A stretch of DNA of 47,669 bases, from positions 8,734-56,402 of the forward strand of contig PLLL01000069.1 of assembly GCA_003141235.1 (NCBI GenBank), in the 5' to 3' direction. The notes beneath the pieces are model-generated. The model saw nothing but the letters and a program-made list of their open reading frames with translations. It did not search any database and had not been told where the DNA came from. A program made the translations under genes and the position numbers. This document shows positions 19,271 through 28,025 of this stretch, piece after piece. This DNA is from Dehalococcoidia bacterium (GTDB taxonomy: Bacteria > Chloroflexota > Dehalococcoidia > Dehalococcoidales > RBG-16-60-22). Each line of letters opens with the position of its first letter. Position 1 is the stretch's first letter.

Positions 19271-20505
19271 AAAGAAAGTTCCTTCGTCCGCTGTTTACTG
19301 CCTGGGTTACTATGATAACGCACAAGCTAAGAAGCTTTTTAACGATTCTGGGCGTCGTTATCGGCGTCGCCGCCGTCATTATCTTAATGTCGGTCGGTAA
19401 AGGGACGACGGCGAGTATCATCAGTAGTATCAGCAGCCTGGGCACGAATCTGGTCTATGTCCAGCCGGGTTCAACCACGTCGGGGGGAGTCAGGTCGGGC
19501 TTCGGCTCGGCCAGCACTTTAACCCTGGAAGATGCCAAAGCTATTGCCAATGAAATTTCGAATATCACGGCGGTCGCTCCTTATGCTACCTCGAACGCGC
19601 AGGTCATTTTCGGCAGCAATAATATGAATGTCAGGATTACCGGCGTGACGATAGAATACCAGGAGGTGTTAAACATCGTCGTGACCGAGGGTGATTTTTT
19701 CACTCAATACCAGTATGACACCAAGGCGAAGGTAGCGCTTCTCGGATCCCAAGTCGCCAGCACGCTTTTCGGTACGGATGACCCCGTCGGACAGAAAATA
19801 AAAATGAGTAATACCGTTTTTACTGTTATCGGCCTTTTGGAGAGTAAAGGGTCATCCATGATGAATTCAACCGATCAGACTATCTTAATCCCTTTAACTA
19901 CCTTGCAGGGGATGATGTCGAGTTCGGTTACTGCCACGGGTCAACACACCATCAATTCCATAGACGTGCTGGTTACCGATAAAGATCAGATGAGTACGGT
20001 AAAAGACGATATCACCGCTTTATTGCAGACCCGTCATAAAATCGCCTTAGGTGCTGATAACGACTTTTCCGTGAGCTCCTCGGATGAACTCATCAGCACC
20101 ATCTCCTCGTCAACGGAAAGTATGACTATGTTGCTGGGAGCCATCGCCGGTATTTCTCTTCTCGTGGGCGGTATCGGCGTGATGAATATCATGCTGGTAT
20201 CCGTCATGGAGAGACGCAGAGAAATCGGCATCCGTAAAGCCCTGGGCGCCCAGGAATCGGCTATCTGGATTCAGTTCCTGATTGATTCGGCGCTGCTGAC
20301 TTTTGCCGGCGGTATCATCGGGGTCGCCATAGGCTGGGGAGGCTCGTACCTGGTTAATTATATGGGATGGTATACGACCGTCGTCACGACGAATGTCATA
20401 ATCCTGGCGGTATCAGTCTCGGTTGGTATCGGCCTTTTCTTTGGCACTTACCCCGCCTGGAGCGCCTCCCGGCTTAACCCCATCGAAGCGCTCAGGTCTG
20501 AATAA
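19267..20505 (+). CDS. MacB/FtsX-family ABC transporter permease
   Basis: MacB_PCD plus FtsX domains, GIGVMNIMLVSVMERRREIGIRKALGA; ATGA overlap. Confidence 0.95.
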   Translation: MKRKFLRPLFTAWVTMITHKLRSFLTILGVVIGVAAVIILMSVGKGTTASIISSISSLGTNLVYVQPGSTTSGGVRSGFGSASTLTLEDAKAIANEISNITAVAPYATSNAQVIFGSNNMNVRITGVTIEYQEVLNIVVTEGDFFTQYQYDTKAKVALLGSQVASTLFGTDDPVGQKIKMSNTVFTVIGLLESKGSSMMNSTDQTILIPLTTLQGMMSSSVTATGQHTINSIDVLVTDKDQMSTVKDDITALLQTRHKIALGADNDFSVSSSDELISTISSSTESMTMLLGAIAGISLLVGGIGVMNIMLVSVMERRREIGIRKALGAQESAIWIQFLIDSALLTFAGGIIGVAIGWGGSYLVNYMGWYTTVVTTNVIILAVSVSVGIGLFFGTYPAWSASRLNPIEALRSE

Positions 20506-20537
20506 TAAATATGCTAACAGTTGGATAACGAAATCTC

Positions 20538-20560
20538 GGGAGTGAAAAACTCCCTTTATA
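20538..20560 (+). terminator. Rho-independent terminator of the efflux operon
   Basis: GGGAGT-gaaaa-ACTCCC followed by TTTATA. Confidence 0.75.
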
Positions 20561-20573
20561 TAACCCAAAGAAT

Positions 20574-20605
20574 GCTGGCCTCCTTTTTCAGAGAAGGAGG
20601 CCAGC
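20574..20605. terminator. 12-bp perfect hairpin between convergent genes
   Basis: GCTGGCCTCCTT-tttcagag-AAGGAGGCCAGC. Confidence 0.7.
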
Positions 20606-20631
20606 GCAATTTCCAATATACCTTTTAGATT

Positions 20632-22029
20632 CTATTTCTTGTCAGGCATCGGGAAACCCTGGGCTTTCAGTGCCTTTTGCAGGGCTTTATAATCTACTTT
20701 TCTTGGTTCAATCTTGTTCTTAACCGCAATAGCAGCGGCTGTGCCGGCGGCCTGGCCTGTCGCGACGCAGTGGGGGATAAGGTTGGCCATATTATTGGCG
20801 AATGCGTCGGATGAGAAGCTGCGTCCGGCGGTAAGAAAGCCGTCGACTTCCTTGGGAACCAGGGCGCGGTAAGGGAAGCATGAGGCGGAAGGTCCTTGTC
20901 CCGGGGGACCCATACGGCGGAACATAACCACGGTGTCTTCATGAACCTTCGGAGACATTAAATCATCTTTAGTGATGAAATATTCACCGGTAAGACGCCG
21001 TCCACCGCGTGTGCCGAGCTGTGAGGCAGTGTCCATGATCCAGGCTTTTTCATAGCCGGGCATATTGGCTTTAACGAATTTTAACCAGATGCGCATTGCC
21101 TTCCTCATGTTCACTTCCACCCAGGTCAAGTCATCGACATTGGAGGTACTGCGGTTTTGAATCCAGTTGTTGACCCAAACAACATCAGGGCGAGGCGTTG
21201 CTTGCGGGACGAGATGATAGGGGTTCATCGTGCCGGGTTTTAATGCCGCTTTAAATTCTTCGCTCCAGATGCCGTCCATTTTCTCTTTCAGTACTTTATG
21301 TTTCTCTGGATTATCCATTCGCCATGTATTGAACTTTACAACGTCTACACCGGCTACGCGGAAGACCAGCGCAAGTGCCGAGCTGCGGAGGTTATCCCCT
21401 TTGGATTCATCAAAAGCCGCGCCGGCGGAGGGGAACAGGTCGCCATCGCCGGTAGTGTCGATAATTACCTTGCCTAAAATGGCCTGGCGGCCGGATTTAC
21501 TTTCAAACGCGATGCCTTTGACTTTATTCTTATCGACGATAGCGCGGGCGGCCCAGGAATGCAGCAGCAGTTTGACCCCGGCTTCTTCGATGAGGTCATT
21601 CAGCACGCACTTGAGCATTTCCTGGTCGAAATAGACGGAATATCTCATTTCGCCGCCGATCATGCCAAAGGTGCGCATCGCCCAGTCCTTAATGATTTTT
21701 GGGTCTTTAGAGCCGACTTCTTCTTTTTTAGGATGCAGACAGCCATCCAGAGGTTCACACCTGTCTACCCACTCCTGGCAGACACCTAACAGTTTCCAGG
21801 GTTCGATGCCGGCAAATACCTGCGGTACCATTAGTACCTGCCCACCTGTCGCCATGCCGCCCAGGTGACCGTACCTTTCTACCAGGATTGTCTTGGCCCC
21901 GCTCCTGGCGGCTGACAGCGCAGCACCGATACCACCCGGACCGCCGCCTACCACGACTACATCCGCTTCGTGGTAAATTTTAATATCCTGGCCTGGTTCG
22001 CTATAAGTCTTGTTTGCCTTTGTTGCCAT
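20632..22029 (-). CDS. FAD-dependent oxidoreductase
   Basis: ADVVVVGGGPGGIGAALSAARSGAKTILVERYGHLGGMATGG; C-terminal GFLTAGRSFSSDAFANNMANLIPHCVATGQAAGTAAAIAV. Confidence 0.9.
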   Translation of the reverse strand: MATKANKTYSEPGQDIKIYHEADVVVVGGGPGGIGAALSAARSGAKTILVERYGHLGGMATGGQVLMVPQVFAGIEPWKLLGVCQEWVDRCEPLDGCLHPKKEEVGSKDPKIIKDWAMRTFGMIGGEMRYSVYFDQEMLKCVLNDLIEEAGVKLLLHSWAARAIVDKNKVKGIAFESKSGRQAILGKVIIDTTGDGDLFPSAGAAFDESKGDNLRSSALALVFRVAGVDVVKFNTWRMDNPEKHKVLKEKMDGIWSEEFKAALKPGTMNPYHLVPQATPRPDVVWVNNWIQNRSTSNVDDLTWVEVNMRKAMRIWLKFVKANMPGYEKAWIMDTASQLGTRGGRRLTGEYFITKDDLMSPKVHEDTVVMFRRMGPPGQGPSASCFPYRALVPKEVDGFLTAGRSFSSDAFANNMANLIPHCVATGQAAGTAAAIAVKNKIEPRKVDYKALQKALKAQGFPMPDKK

Positions 22030-22374
22030 ACTTCACATCTCCTTAAGAATTAATAGTGTGCGAATTAATTCTTTGGGTATTATAATCTATTATCGGTTAT
22101 ATTCTCAAGTAAATATGAAATAATATTTTAAAATGTGAACCGTAATATCAATTAAGATACTAAATAGCTTGAAGTCTCGACTAACTGATACATATCAGCT
22201 ATATACGCTATGGTGTTCCCAACGGGGGTTTTAGCTTAGTCAGATGTTATTTATTTGATCGCATAAATATAAAAATGGAAGAATATCATTATCCGGAGTA
22301 TTGACGATAGCTTAATATGCAGTATGAGGAAATGGCAAAAATAACTATCTGACCCTAAAAAACTGGTCCAGTTA

Positions 22375-22548
22375 TTACGTGATAATGCTTACGACTGGAC
22401 TATGCATTTTTGCCCTGCGAATGGTTATACGTGTCTTCTCTTCTTCTCTTAGTTTTTCAAAATCTCTTGTGGCGCCGCACTTTTTGCAGTGACCTACCAA
22501 ATAATCTCCGATTATCCACCAATGAACACAACTGGAGTCTATAATCAT
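22375..22548 (-). CDS. Small putative zinc-binding protein, 57 aa (below the ORF-track cutoff)
   Basis: MIIDSSCVHWWIIGDYLVGHCKKCGATRDFEKLREEEKTRITIRRAKMHSPVVSIIT; SD GGAGGT 4 nt before the ATG. Confidence 0.7.
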   Translation of the reverse strand: MIIDSSCVHWWIIGDYLVGHCKKCGATRDFEKLREEEKTRITIRRAKMHSPVVSIIT

Positions 22549-22623
22549 AATACCTCCGTTTCATTTCCGGGTAATGGACATGTTATGGATTGTGCCTGTG
22601 TGCCTTGCCAATCATATCTATGC

Positions 22624-22755
22624 CTAACGAACTGGCGAATATAAGCCGCTAATCAATTTTTCCTGTTCTTTAAAATCAAAAATATTCCGGCGAATCCGGG
22701 CTTTCTCTCTGCGAATAAATATTTTCCTTGATCTTGATAAAACATTCGTATTCAT
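22624..22755 (-). CDS. Small basic protein, 43 aa (below the ORF-track cutoff)
   Basis: MNTNVLSRSRKIFIRREKARIRRNIFDFKEQEKLISGLYSPVR; SD AGGAGGTAGAAG-ATG. Confidence 0.6.
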   Translation of the reverse strand: MNTNVLSRSRKIFIRREKARIRRNIFDFKEQEKLISGLYSPVR

Positions 22756-22813
22756 CTTCTACCTCCTATAAAAAGAATAAGGGAAATACCTCTAACTGTA
22801 TCTCACCAATTAT

Positions 22814-22865
22814 CCTGGAGGGCAGACAATATAAAACAATTATTCACATTGCCTGCCCTTCCAGG
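22814..22865. repeat. Long imperfect hairpin between small ORFs
   Basis: CCTGGAGGGCAG ... CTGCCCTTCCAGG, extended inward by CAAT/ATTG. Confidence 0.65.
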
Positions 22866-22907
22866 GATATTTCATTTTATATGCAACACTGGCTATACGC
22901 AGAAGGT

Positions 22908-23096
22908 CTAGTACCGTGACGCGTAGCTGTTGCTGCCGTTGTCGGAACGCTGCGCTTTATTGGTTCGGCGGCATGAGGAACAACGCTTAGGCTCATTGGT
23001 AAAGCCTTTAGTCTGGTAGAATTCTTGTTCCCCGGCGGTGAAAGTGAAGGTAGTCTTGCAATCGGAACACTGGATAGACTTGTCCTGAAAACTCAT
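22908..23096 (-). CDS. Zinc-ribbon domain protein
   Basis: QDKSIQCSDCKTTFTFTAGEQEFYQTKGFTNEPKRCSSCRRTNK, typical bacterial zinc-ribbon (CxxC...CxxC). Confidence 0.88.
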   Translation of the reverse strand: MSFQDKSIQCSDCKTTFTFTAGEQEFYQTKGFTNEPKRCSSCRRTNKAQRSDNGSNSYASRY

Positions 23097-23269
23097 TGGA
23101 TGATCTCCTCTCTTCTAAGTTTTAGTTAGAGCTCGGGTCATCCAATACTTGATATAAATCTAAAGGGATTCTAAGAAGCAGATAACAACCTAAACCGGAA
23201 CTATACATAAAGTATATCTTTAAATGAATCCATTTGTCAAATTGACCCACTACCAAACGCTTATGTCCC

Positions 23270-23298
23270 TTGACTTATTGCGGCAGTTAGCCTAATAT
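23270..23298 (+). promoter_or_regulatory. Sigma-70-like promoter upstream of the coiled-coil gene
   Basis: TTGACT, exact 17-nt spacer, TAATAT. Confidence 0.6.
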
Positions 23299-23420
23299 AA
23301 CGCGAGTTAGGTCAGGGGTGCTTTGGCAGTGGCTATCGCTCTTGGCGTAAATATCTTTGTCGAAAACTTATATGCTATACTTTACCTGTCTGGATAATAA
23401 CGTAATTGAAGGAGGCTACA

Positions 23421-24152
23421 ATGAAAGCACTGTCTAAGGGATTATTTTATTTATCGATTTTACTGATAATCTACGGTATTGTCGCTGCCCTTTACGGAAT
23501 TAATCTGTTCATAGAATCTCCAAAATATGCTGAAGCCGCTATACTCGGAGGTCTTGGTCTCGTTATATTAATTGCCAGATTTGAAATAACGTCAGACAGG
23601 CAAAACAAAAGCGTGACGGCACTCACAGCGAATGCAGAGGAGATTCAATTAAGAGTCGAGCAACTTCAATCAGAGGTTGGTCGGATTCAAACGGGAATCG
23701 TAGACACTAGATCAAATGTTGAAAAACTCCAGACGAGCGTTGGCGAACTTCAATCGAATGGCAAGTCGCTTCAAGCTAAAGCCGCAGCACTTGAATCAGG
23801 TGTTCAGATATATCAAACAAGAGTCATTGCGCTTGAACCGGGTGTTGAGACACTACAAGCCAGAGCCATTGCGCTTGAATCAGGTGTTGAAACACTCCAA
23901 ACGAAAGTAGTGGGACTTGAAGCTAATGTTGACGGGCTTAATCGCGGCTTTGGCGAGATTCATGGTGACTTTGGCGGTCTTCATGAGGATTTTGGGTCAC
24001 TTCATGGGAACGTTGGTGGTCTTCATGGAGAGTTTGGAACTGTTCACAAGAATTTAGGAGAGCTTCACAGAGACGTCGGAGAAATTCGTAAGGACGTCGT
24101 AGGAGTCCAGGAAGATATACGGGAAATTCTAGAGAAGCTACAGGCTGAATAG
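23421..24152 (+). CDS. Membrane-anchored coiled-coil protein with His/Gly heptads
   Basis: Two N-terminal TM segments, heptad repeats, SD ggaggctaca before the ATG at 23421 (track ORF begins 23406). Confidence 0.85.
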   Translation: MKALSKGLFYLSILLIIYGIVAALYGINLFIESPKYAEAAILGGLGLVILIARFEITSDRQNKSVTALTANAEEIQLRVEQLQSEVGRIQTGIVDTRSNVEKLQTSVGELQSNGKSLQAKAAALESGVQIYQTRVIALEPGVETLQARAIALESGVETLQTKVVGLEANVDGLNRGFGEIHGDFGGLHEDFGSLHGNVGGLHGEFGTVHKNLGELHRDVGEIRKDVVGVQEDIREILEKLQAE

Positions 24153-24280
24153 ACCTGGCACGGCAGTAAACAAAGCGTAGGGAAAGAATAAAGTAAAGAT
24201 AAGAAGGTAATCGTACCGGATATTCAGGTACTCCCGGCGGAGTGCAATCCCCAAAGTTGGGTTATTCAATAAACAAGACT

Positions 24281-27232
24281 CTATTCTTTGAGTCGGCCGA
24301 ATTGGCTGAAGAAACTGAGCAGATGGCTTCGCTGCACCTCTAACTGGGTGAGCATGGACACAACTACTCTAGTCTTACTATTCTCCCTGTAGGCGCGGCG
24401 CAGATTAAGGTGAAGAGAGCGGAGGCGCAGGGTTTCCTCTTCACTGGAGGCCTGCATAATCGGGCCAGCGAAAGACGTGATATCCTCACTGCTTAACCAG
24501 AGTGCCTTTATCTCGGACTCACGACCACCTTGAGGTTTTATAGTGTAGTCCCGCTCCGAAGGCTCATGCAGAGACTTTCCACGGAACCAATTCACGGCGT
24601 CAGAGTAAGCCGAGGAGATAAATGCCCAACCATCCTTATCCATAAAGTCCGGGGGGACTTCCGCAACTGTATCGTGGTAGATATCCTGTAATAGCGAAAC
24701 TGCCTGCAAGGCGCACTGGTTAACCGCATCAACAAACCCGTTCATGTCCTGTAAAATTGGCTGCCCATCCAGTAAGGACAACAGGTCCTGGTATGTAGGA
24801 TGGCGCATCCATTGCGGCTCATAGCTCGCCTGGAGTTCACCCTTAAGTAACTGCTCGCAGATCTGAGCTGATACTTTAGTACCCATCGTGGTTTCTATCA
24901 GGTCAACCACCCAGTTTACGTCATAACCGGGTTCCACCAGTGGTAAAGACTGAGCGAAGTCTATGATAACCAGAAGACGGGCCCTGTCTTCGGTAGATAA
25001 CGTCTTTGCCCCTTTTGCCGGCTCGGGTAGAGCCAGTCTCCAGGACAACTGGTGGTCTTTAAGAGCTTCCTCACCAGTTCCAATTTCTCGCCACTGCCCT
25101 GTGACAATCTGGGGCACCGTGATTTCAGGAACAGTAACAACTTCTCGTTCTCGACGACGCGCCTTCAGACGACGCCAGCCAAAGTAGGCGCCTCCGCCAA
25201 CGACCGCGATGCCGGCCAGGATTATAAGCAACAATGCCCACAGCGGCATGAGCCCCGCTTTAAGTAAGCGGACCTGTGACCATGAGCTTTCGTTAGAAGC
25301 ACCATTAATAGCTTTAACTCTCCAGTAGTAATGGCCGCGCGGTAAGGCCTCTGTCGCTGTTAGAGTATAATGGCTGGTTGGGATATCCGTCTTGTCTAAT
25401 AAAATCTGAGAGAAATCAGAATATGTATCCACTTGAAGCGAGTAAGTGACGCCGCTGGGGTCGGCGACATTGGACCATGAAAAAGTTGGGGTAATGTTCC
25501 CCAGGATACTGATTCTGGCAGCATCTCCGGGAGACAGCGGGACAGGTGCCGGCGGCGGGGTGTTGTTCATGCTGAAAGTAGCTTTGGCGCTATTCTTTTG
25601 CCCGTCAGTGACGCCGACGGTATGGTCGCCGGCCTTCGACTTGGGTACTACGAATGACTTAACAAAACTACCGGTAGCATCGGTGGTGGCTCCTTCTACC
25701 GGAATCTCCTTATCTTCATAGGTAAATGTCAGGGGACTGTTAGGGGCAAAGCCGAAGCCGCTGATTTGAACTGTACCCCCAACATAGCCGGAGGCAGGAT
25801 TTAAAGAAATGCCTGCTGAGACCTTGAAATTGGTTCCGCCAAGACTGCTCGCTTGGGTAATCGAGCCCTTAGCTCCGATGTTGTGAGACCCTAAGGAGGA
25901 GGCGGGAACAGTGAATGTACCGCTCCAGTTTCCCAGGGAATCGGCTGAAATACCTGAGCTAATAGAGTTACTGTCAAAGGTTATCATTACACCGGTTTCA
26001 CCGGCGCTAAAGCCGGAACCGGTAACGGTTGCCGAACTGCCCGGAGGCCCGCTTGTCGGATTGACGGCAATGGTAGGGTTTACCACAAAGGTTATGCCGG
26101 GAAGAGATCCGGCCAGGGTAGAGGAGCCGTAGGCGCTGACACTATGGGAACCGGAGGGTGAAGCAGGAACAGTGAATTTACCACTCCAGTTTCCCAGGGA
26201 ATTGGCCGAAGTACCTGAGGTAATAGGGTTATCGTCAAAGGTTATAATTATACCCGTTTCATTAGTGCCAAAGCCGGAACTGGTGATGGTTACCGCACTG
26301 CCCGGAGGCCCGCTTGCCGGATTAACGGTAAGGGTGGGGTTTACCACGAAGGTTATGCCGGGAAGAGAGCCTTCCACGGTAGAGGAGCCGTAAGCGCTGA
26401 CACTATGGGAACCGGAGGGTGAAACGGGAATGGTGAAGGTGCCGCTCCAGTTACCCAGGGAGTTGGCTGACTTAGCCGAGGCGACCGGGCTATCATCAAA
26501 GGTTATCGTTATGCCCGTTTCATTAGTGCCAAAGCCAGTACCGGTAACGGTTACCACGGTGCCCGGAGGCCCGTTTCTTGGGTTGATGACGAGGGTGCGA
26601 TTCGGTACTGTGAAGATAACAATGGGAACATAGTCAGACGGGGTAACGGGACCGTAAGCGCTGATATTGTGGGCACCGGAAAGTGAAGTGGGGACAATGA
26701 AGGTATCGCTCCAGCTCCCCAGAGAGTTGGCTGACTTAGCCGAGGCGACCGGGTTATTATCAAAGGTTATCGTTATGCCCGATTCATTAGTGCCAAAGCC
26801 AGTGCCGGTAACGGTTACCACGGTGCTCGGAGGCCCGCTTCTCGGGTTGATGGAGAGGACGCGATTCGGTACTGTGAAGAAAACACCCGGAGCAGAGCCG
26901 GACAGGGTAAGTGGACCGTAGGCATTGACACTGTGAGAACCGGAGGGTGAAACGGGAACGGTGAAGGTGCCGCTCCAACTCCCCGTGGAGCCGGCTGACT
27001 TAGACGAGGCGACCGGCTTATCATCAAAGGTTATCGTTATGCCCGTCTCACTGGCTTGAAAGCCGGTGCCGGTAACGGTTACCACGGTGCCCGGAACCCC
27101 GGTAGTTGGGCTGACGCTGATGGTGGGGGTGATGGTGGCCGCCTGAGCTGTAACCGAAATGACGCCGGTTATTATCAGCACCCAAGCCAGTATCAGTTTT
27201 AGGATAATCGCACGATTTAATGTTCTTCGCTT
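24281..27232 (-). CDS. Surface receptor-like protein: signal peptide, six IPT/TIG-like repeats, FnIII-like domain, TM helix, ~300-aa C-terminal helical domain
   Basis: Repeated NPxSGPPGxxVTVTGxGFGxNETGITITFDxxPVxS motif; TM MPLWALLLIILAGIAVVGGGAYFGW; start chosen at MKRRTLN. Confidence 0.88.
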   Translation of the reverse strand, partial: KRRTLNRAIILKLILAWVLIITGVISVTAQAATITPTISVSPTTGVPGTVVTVTGTGFQASETGITITFDDKPVASSKSAGSTGSWSGTFTVPVSPSGSHSVNAYGPLTLSGSAPGVFFTVPNRVLSINPRSGPPSTVVTVTGTGFGTNESGITITFDNNPVASAKSANSLGSWSDTFIVPTSLSGAHNISAYGPVTPSDYVPIVIFTVPNRTLVINPRNGPPGTVVTVTGTGFGTNETGITITFDDSPVASAKSANSLGNWSGTFTIPVSPSGSHSVSAYGSSTVEGSLPGITFVVNPTLTVNPASGPPGSAVTITSSGFGTNETGIIITFDDNPITSGTSANSLGNWSGKFTVPASPSGSHSVSAYGSSTLAGSLPGITFVVNPTIAVNPTSGPPGSSATVTGSGFSAGETGVMITFDSNSISSGISADSLGNWSGTFTVPASSLGSHNIGAKGSITQASSLGGTNFKVSAGISLNPASGYVGGTVQISGFGFAPNSPLTFTYEDKEIPVEGATTDATGSFVKSFVVPKSKAGDHTVGVTDGQKNSAKATFSMNNTPPPAPVPLSPGDAARISILGNITPTFSWSNVADPSGVTYSLQVDTYSDFSQILLDKTDIPTSHYTLTATEALPRGHYYWRVKAINGASNESSWSQVRLLKAGLMPLWALLLIILAGIAVVGGGAYFGWRRLKARRREREVVTVPEITVPQIVTGQWREIGTGEEALKDHQLSWRLALPEPAKGAKTLSTEDRARLLVIIDFAQSLPLVEPGYDVNWVVDLIETTMGTKVSAQICEQLLKGELQASYEPQWMRHPTYQDLLSLLDGQPILQDMNGFVDAVNQCALQAVSLLQDIYHDTVAEVPPDFMDKDGWAFISSAYSDAVNWFRGKSLHEPSERDYTIKPQGGRESEIKALWLSSEDITSFAGPIMQASSEEETLRLRSLHLNLRRAYRENSKTRVVVSMLTQLEVQRSHLLSFFSQFGRLKE

Positions 27233-27543
27233 CATGCCTCTAAGCCTTGTCCACAATCATGTCTTGAAACTGACCATCCGTTTTTGGTTACGAAAAACCA
27301 GATAAGCGACGTAACGTTAACTAAAGCAAGAGTAGTTCCAGCAAGAACAAGTAACACGCTTATCTCTATAACCTTATATAGAAGTTTTTCATTACAGATG
27401 ATTATTTCCTCCGAAACTCTCCTGGCTACCACTCCAACTTTTTGCTAATGTGTTAATTTTACCCTAGAAAACATCAAATAGCAACCAATTTTTGAAGGGC
27501 TGGCAAAATCAAACGTTAAAAGGTAACTTAATAAAACATCTTT

Positions 27544-27668
27544 TTGTTCAATCTCGCTCTATCCAACAAAACTCGGTTTTGTTCAACCGGCTCCACCCAA
27601 CAAATAATCTCCCAAGTTTGCGGGAGGCTGGCGGTAAAATTCTAGCCCTGCCTGAGAATTCTTCAGGC
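27544..27668. other. Consecutive stem-loops and imperfect ~35-nt direct repeat in an AT-rich intergenic region
   Basis: AACAAAAC-tcg-GTTTTGTT; CTCCC-N8-GGGAG; GCCTGA-gaattct-TCAGGC; TTGTTCAA...CCAACAAA twice. Confidence 0.5.
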
Positions 27669-28025
27669 GTTACTTAACGATGGTAAGTTACTTCCAGGCC
27701 ATGACTGTGGGTTTTAGGAACTTCTAAATTACCTCTTTTTCAAGTTTCCTATTTCTCTTAAACATCCTGTAGCCTCTTAATTTTGGTAGCTACAAGATAA
27801 ATCAGATTATACCTTTACGCAAGAGAACCATTACGAAGTAAACGGTTTACTAGACAAATCCGATGTGTTAGAATAGGCTAAATATTCTATATCGCACATC
27901 AGGTATATTGTAAAATTTAGAAAGGAGGTGATAGTACACTCAAGACAAATTAAAAACGAGTTATTCTTTTTCAGTGATTTATTCTGGCAATACGGAAGTC
28001 CAAAATAGTACAGGAGGATAATATA

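Noticed and set aside
25446-26921. Series of repeated plus-strand ORFs (VTVAELPGGPLVGLT...)
   Set aside because: They mirror the DNA repeats of the IPT/TIG protein on the opposite strand.
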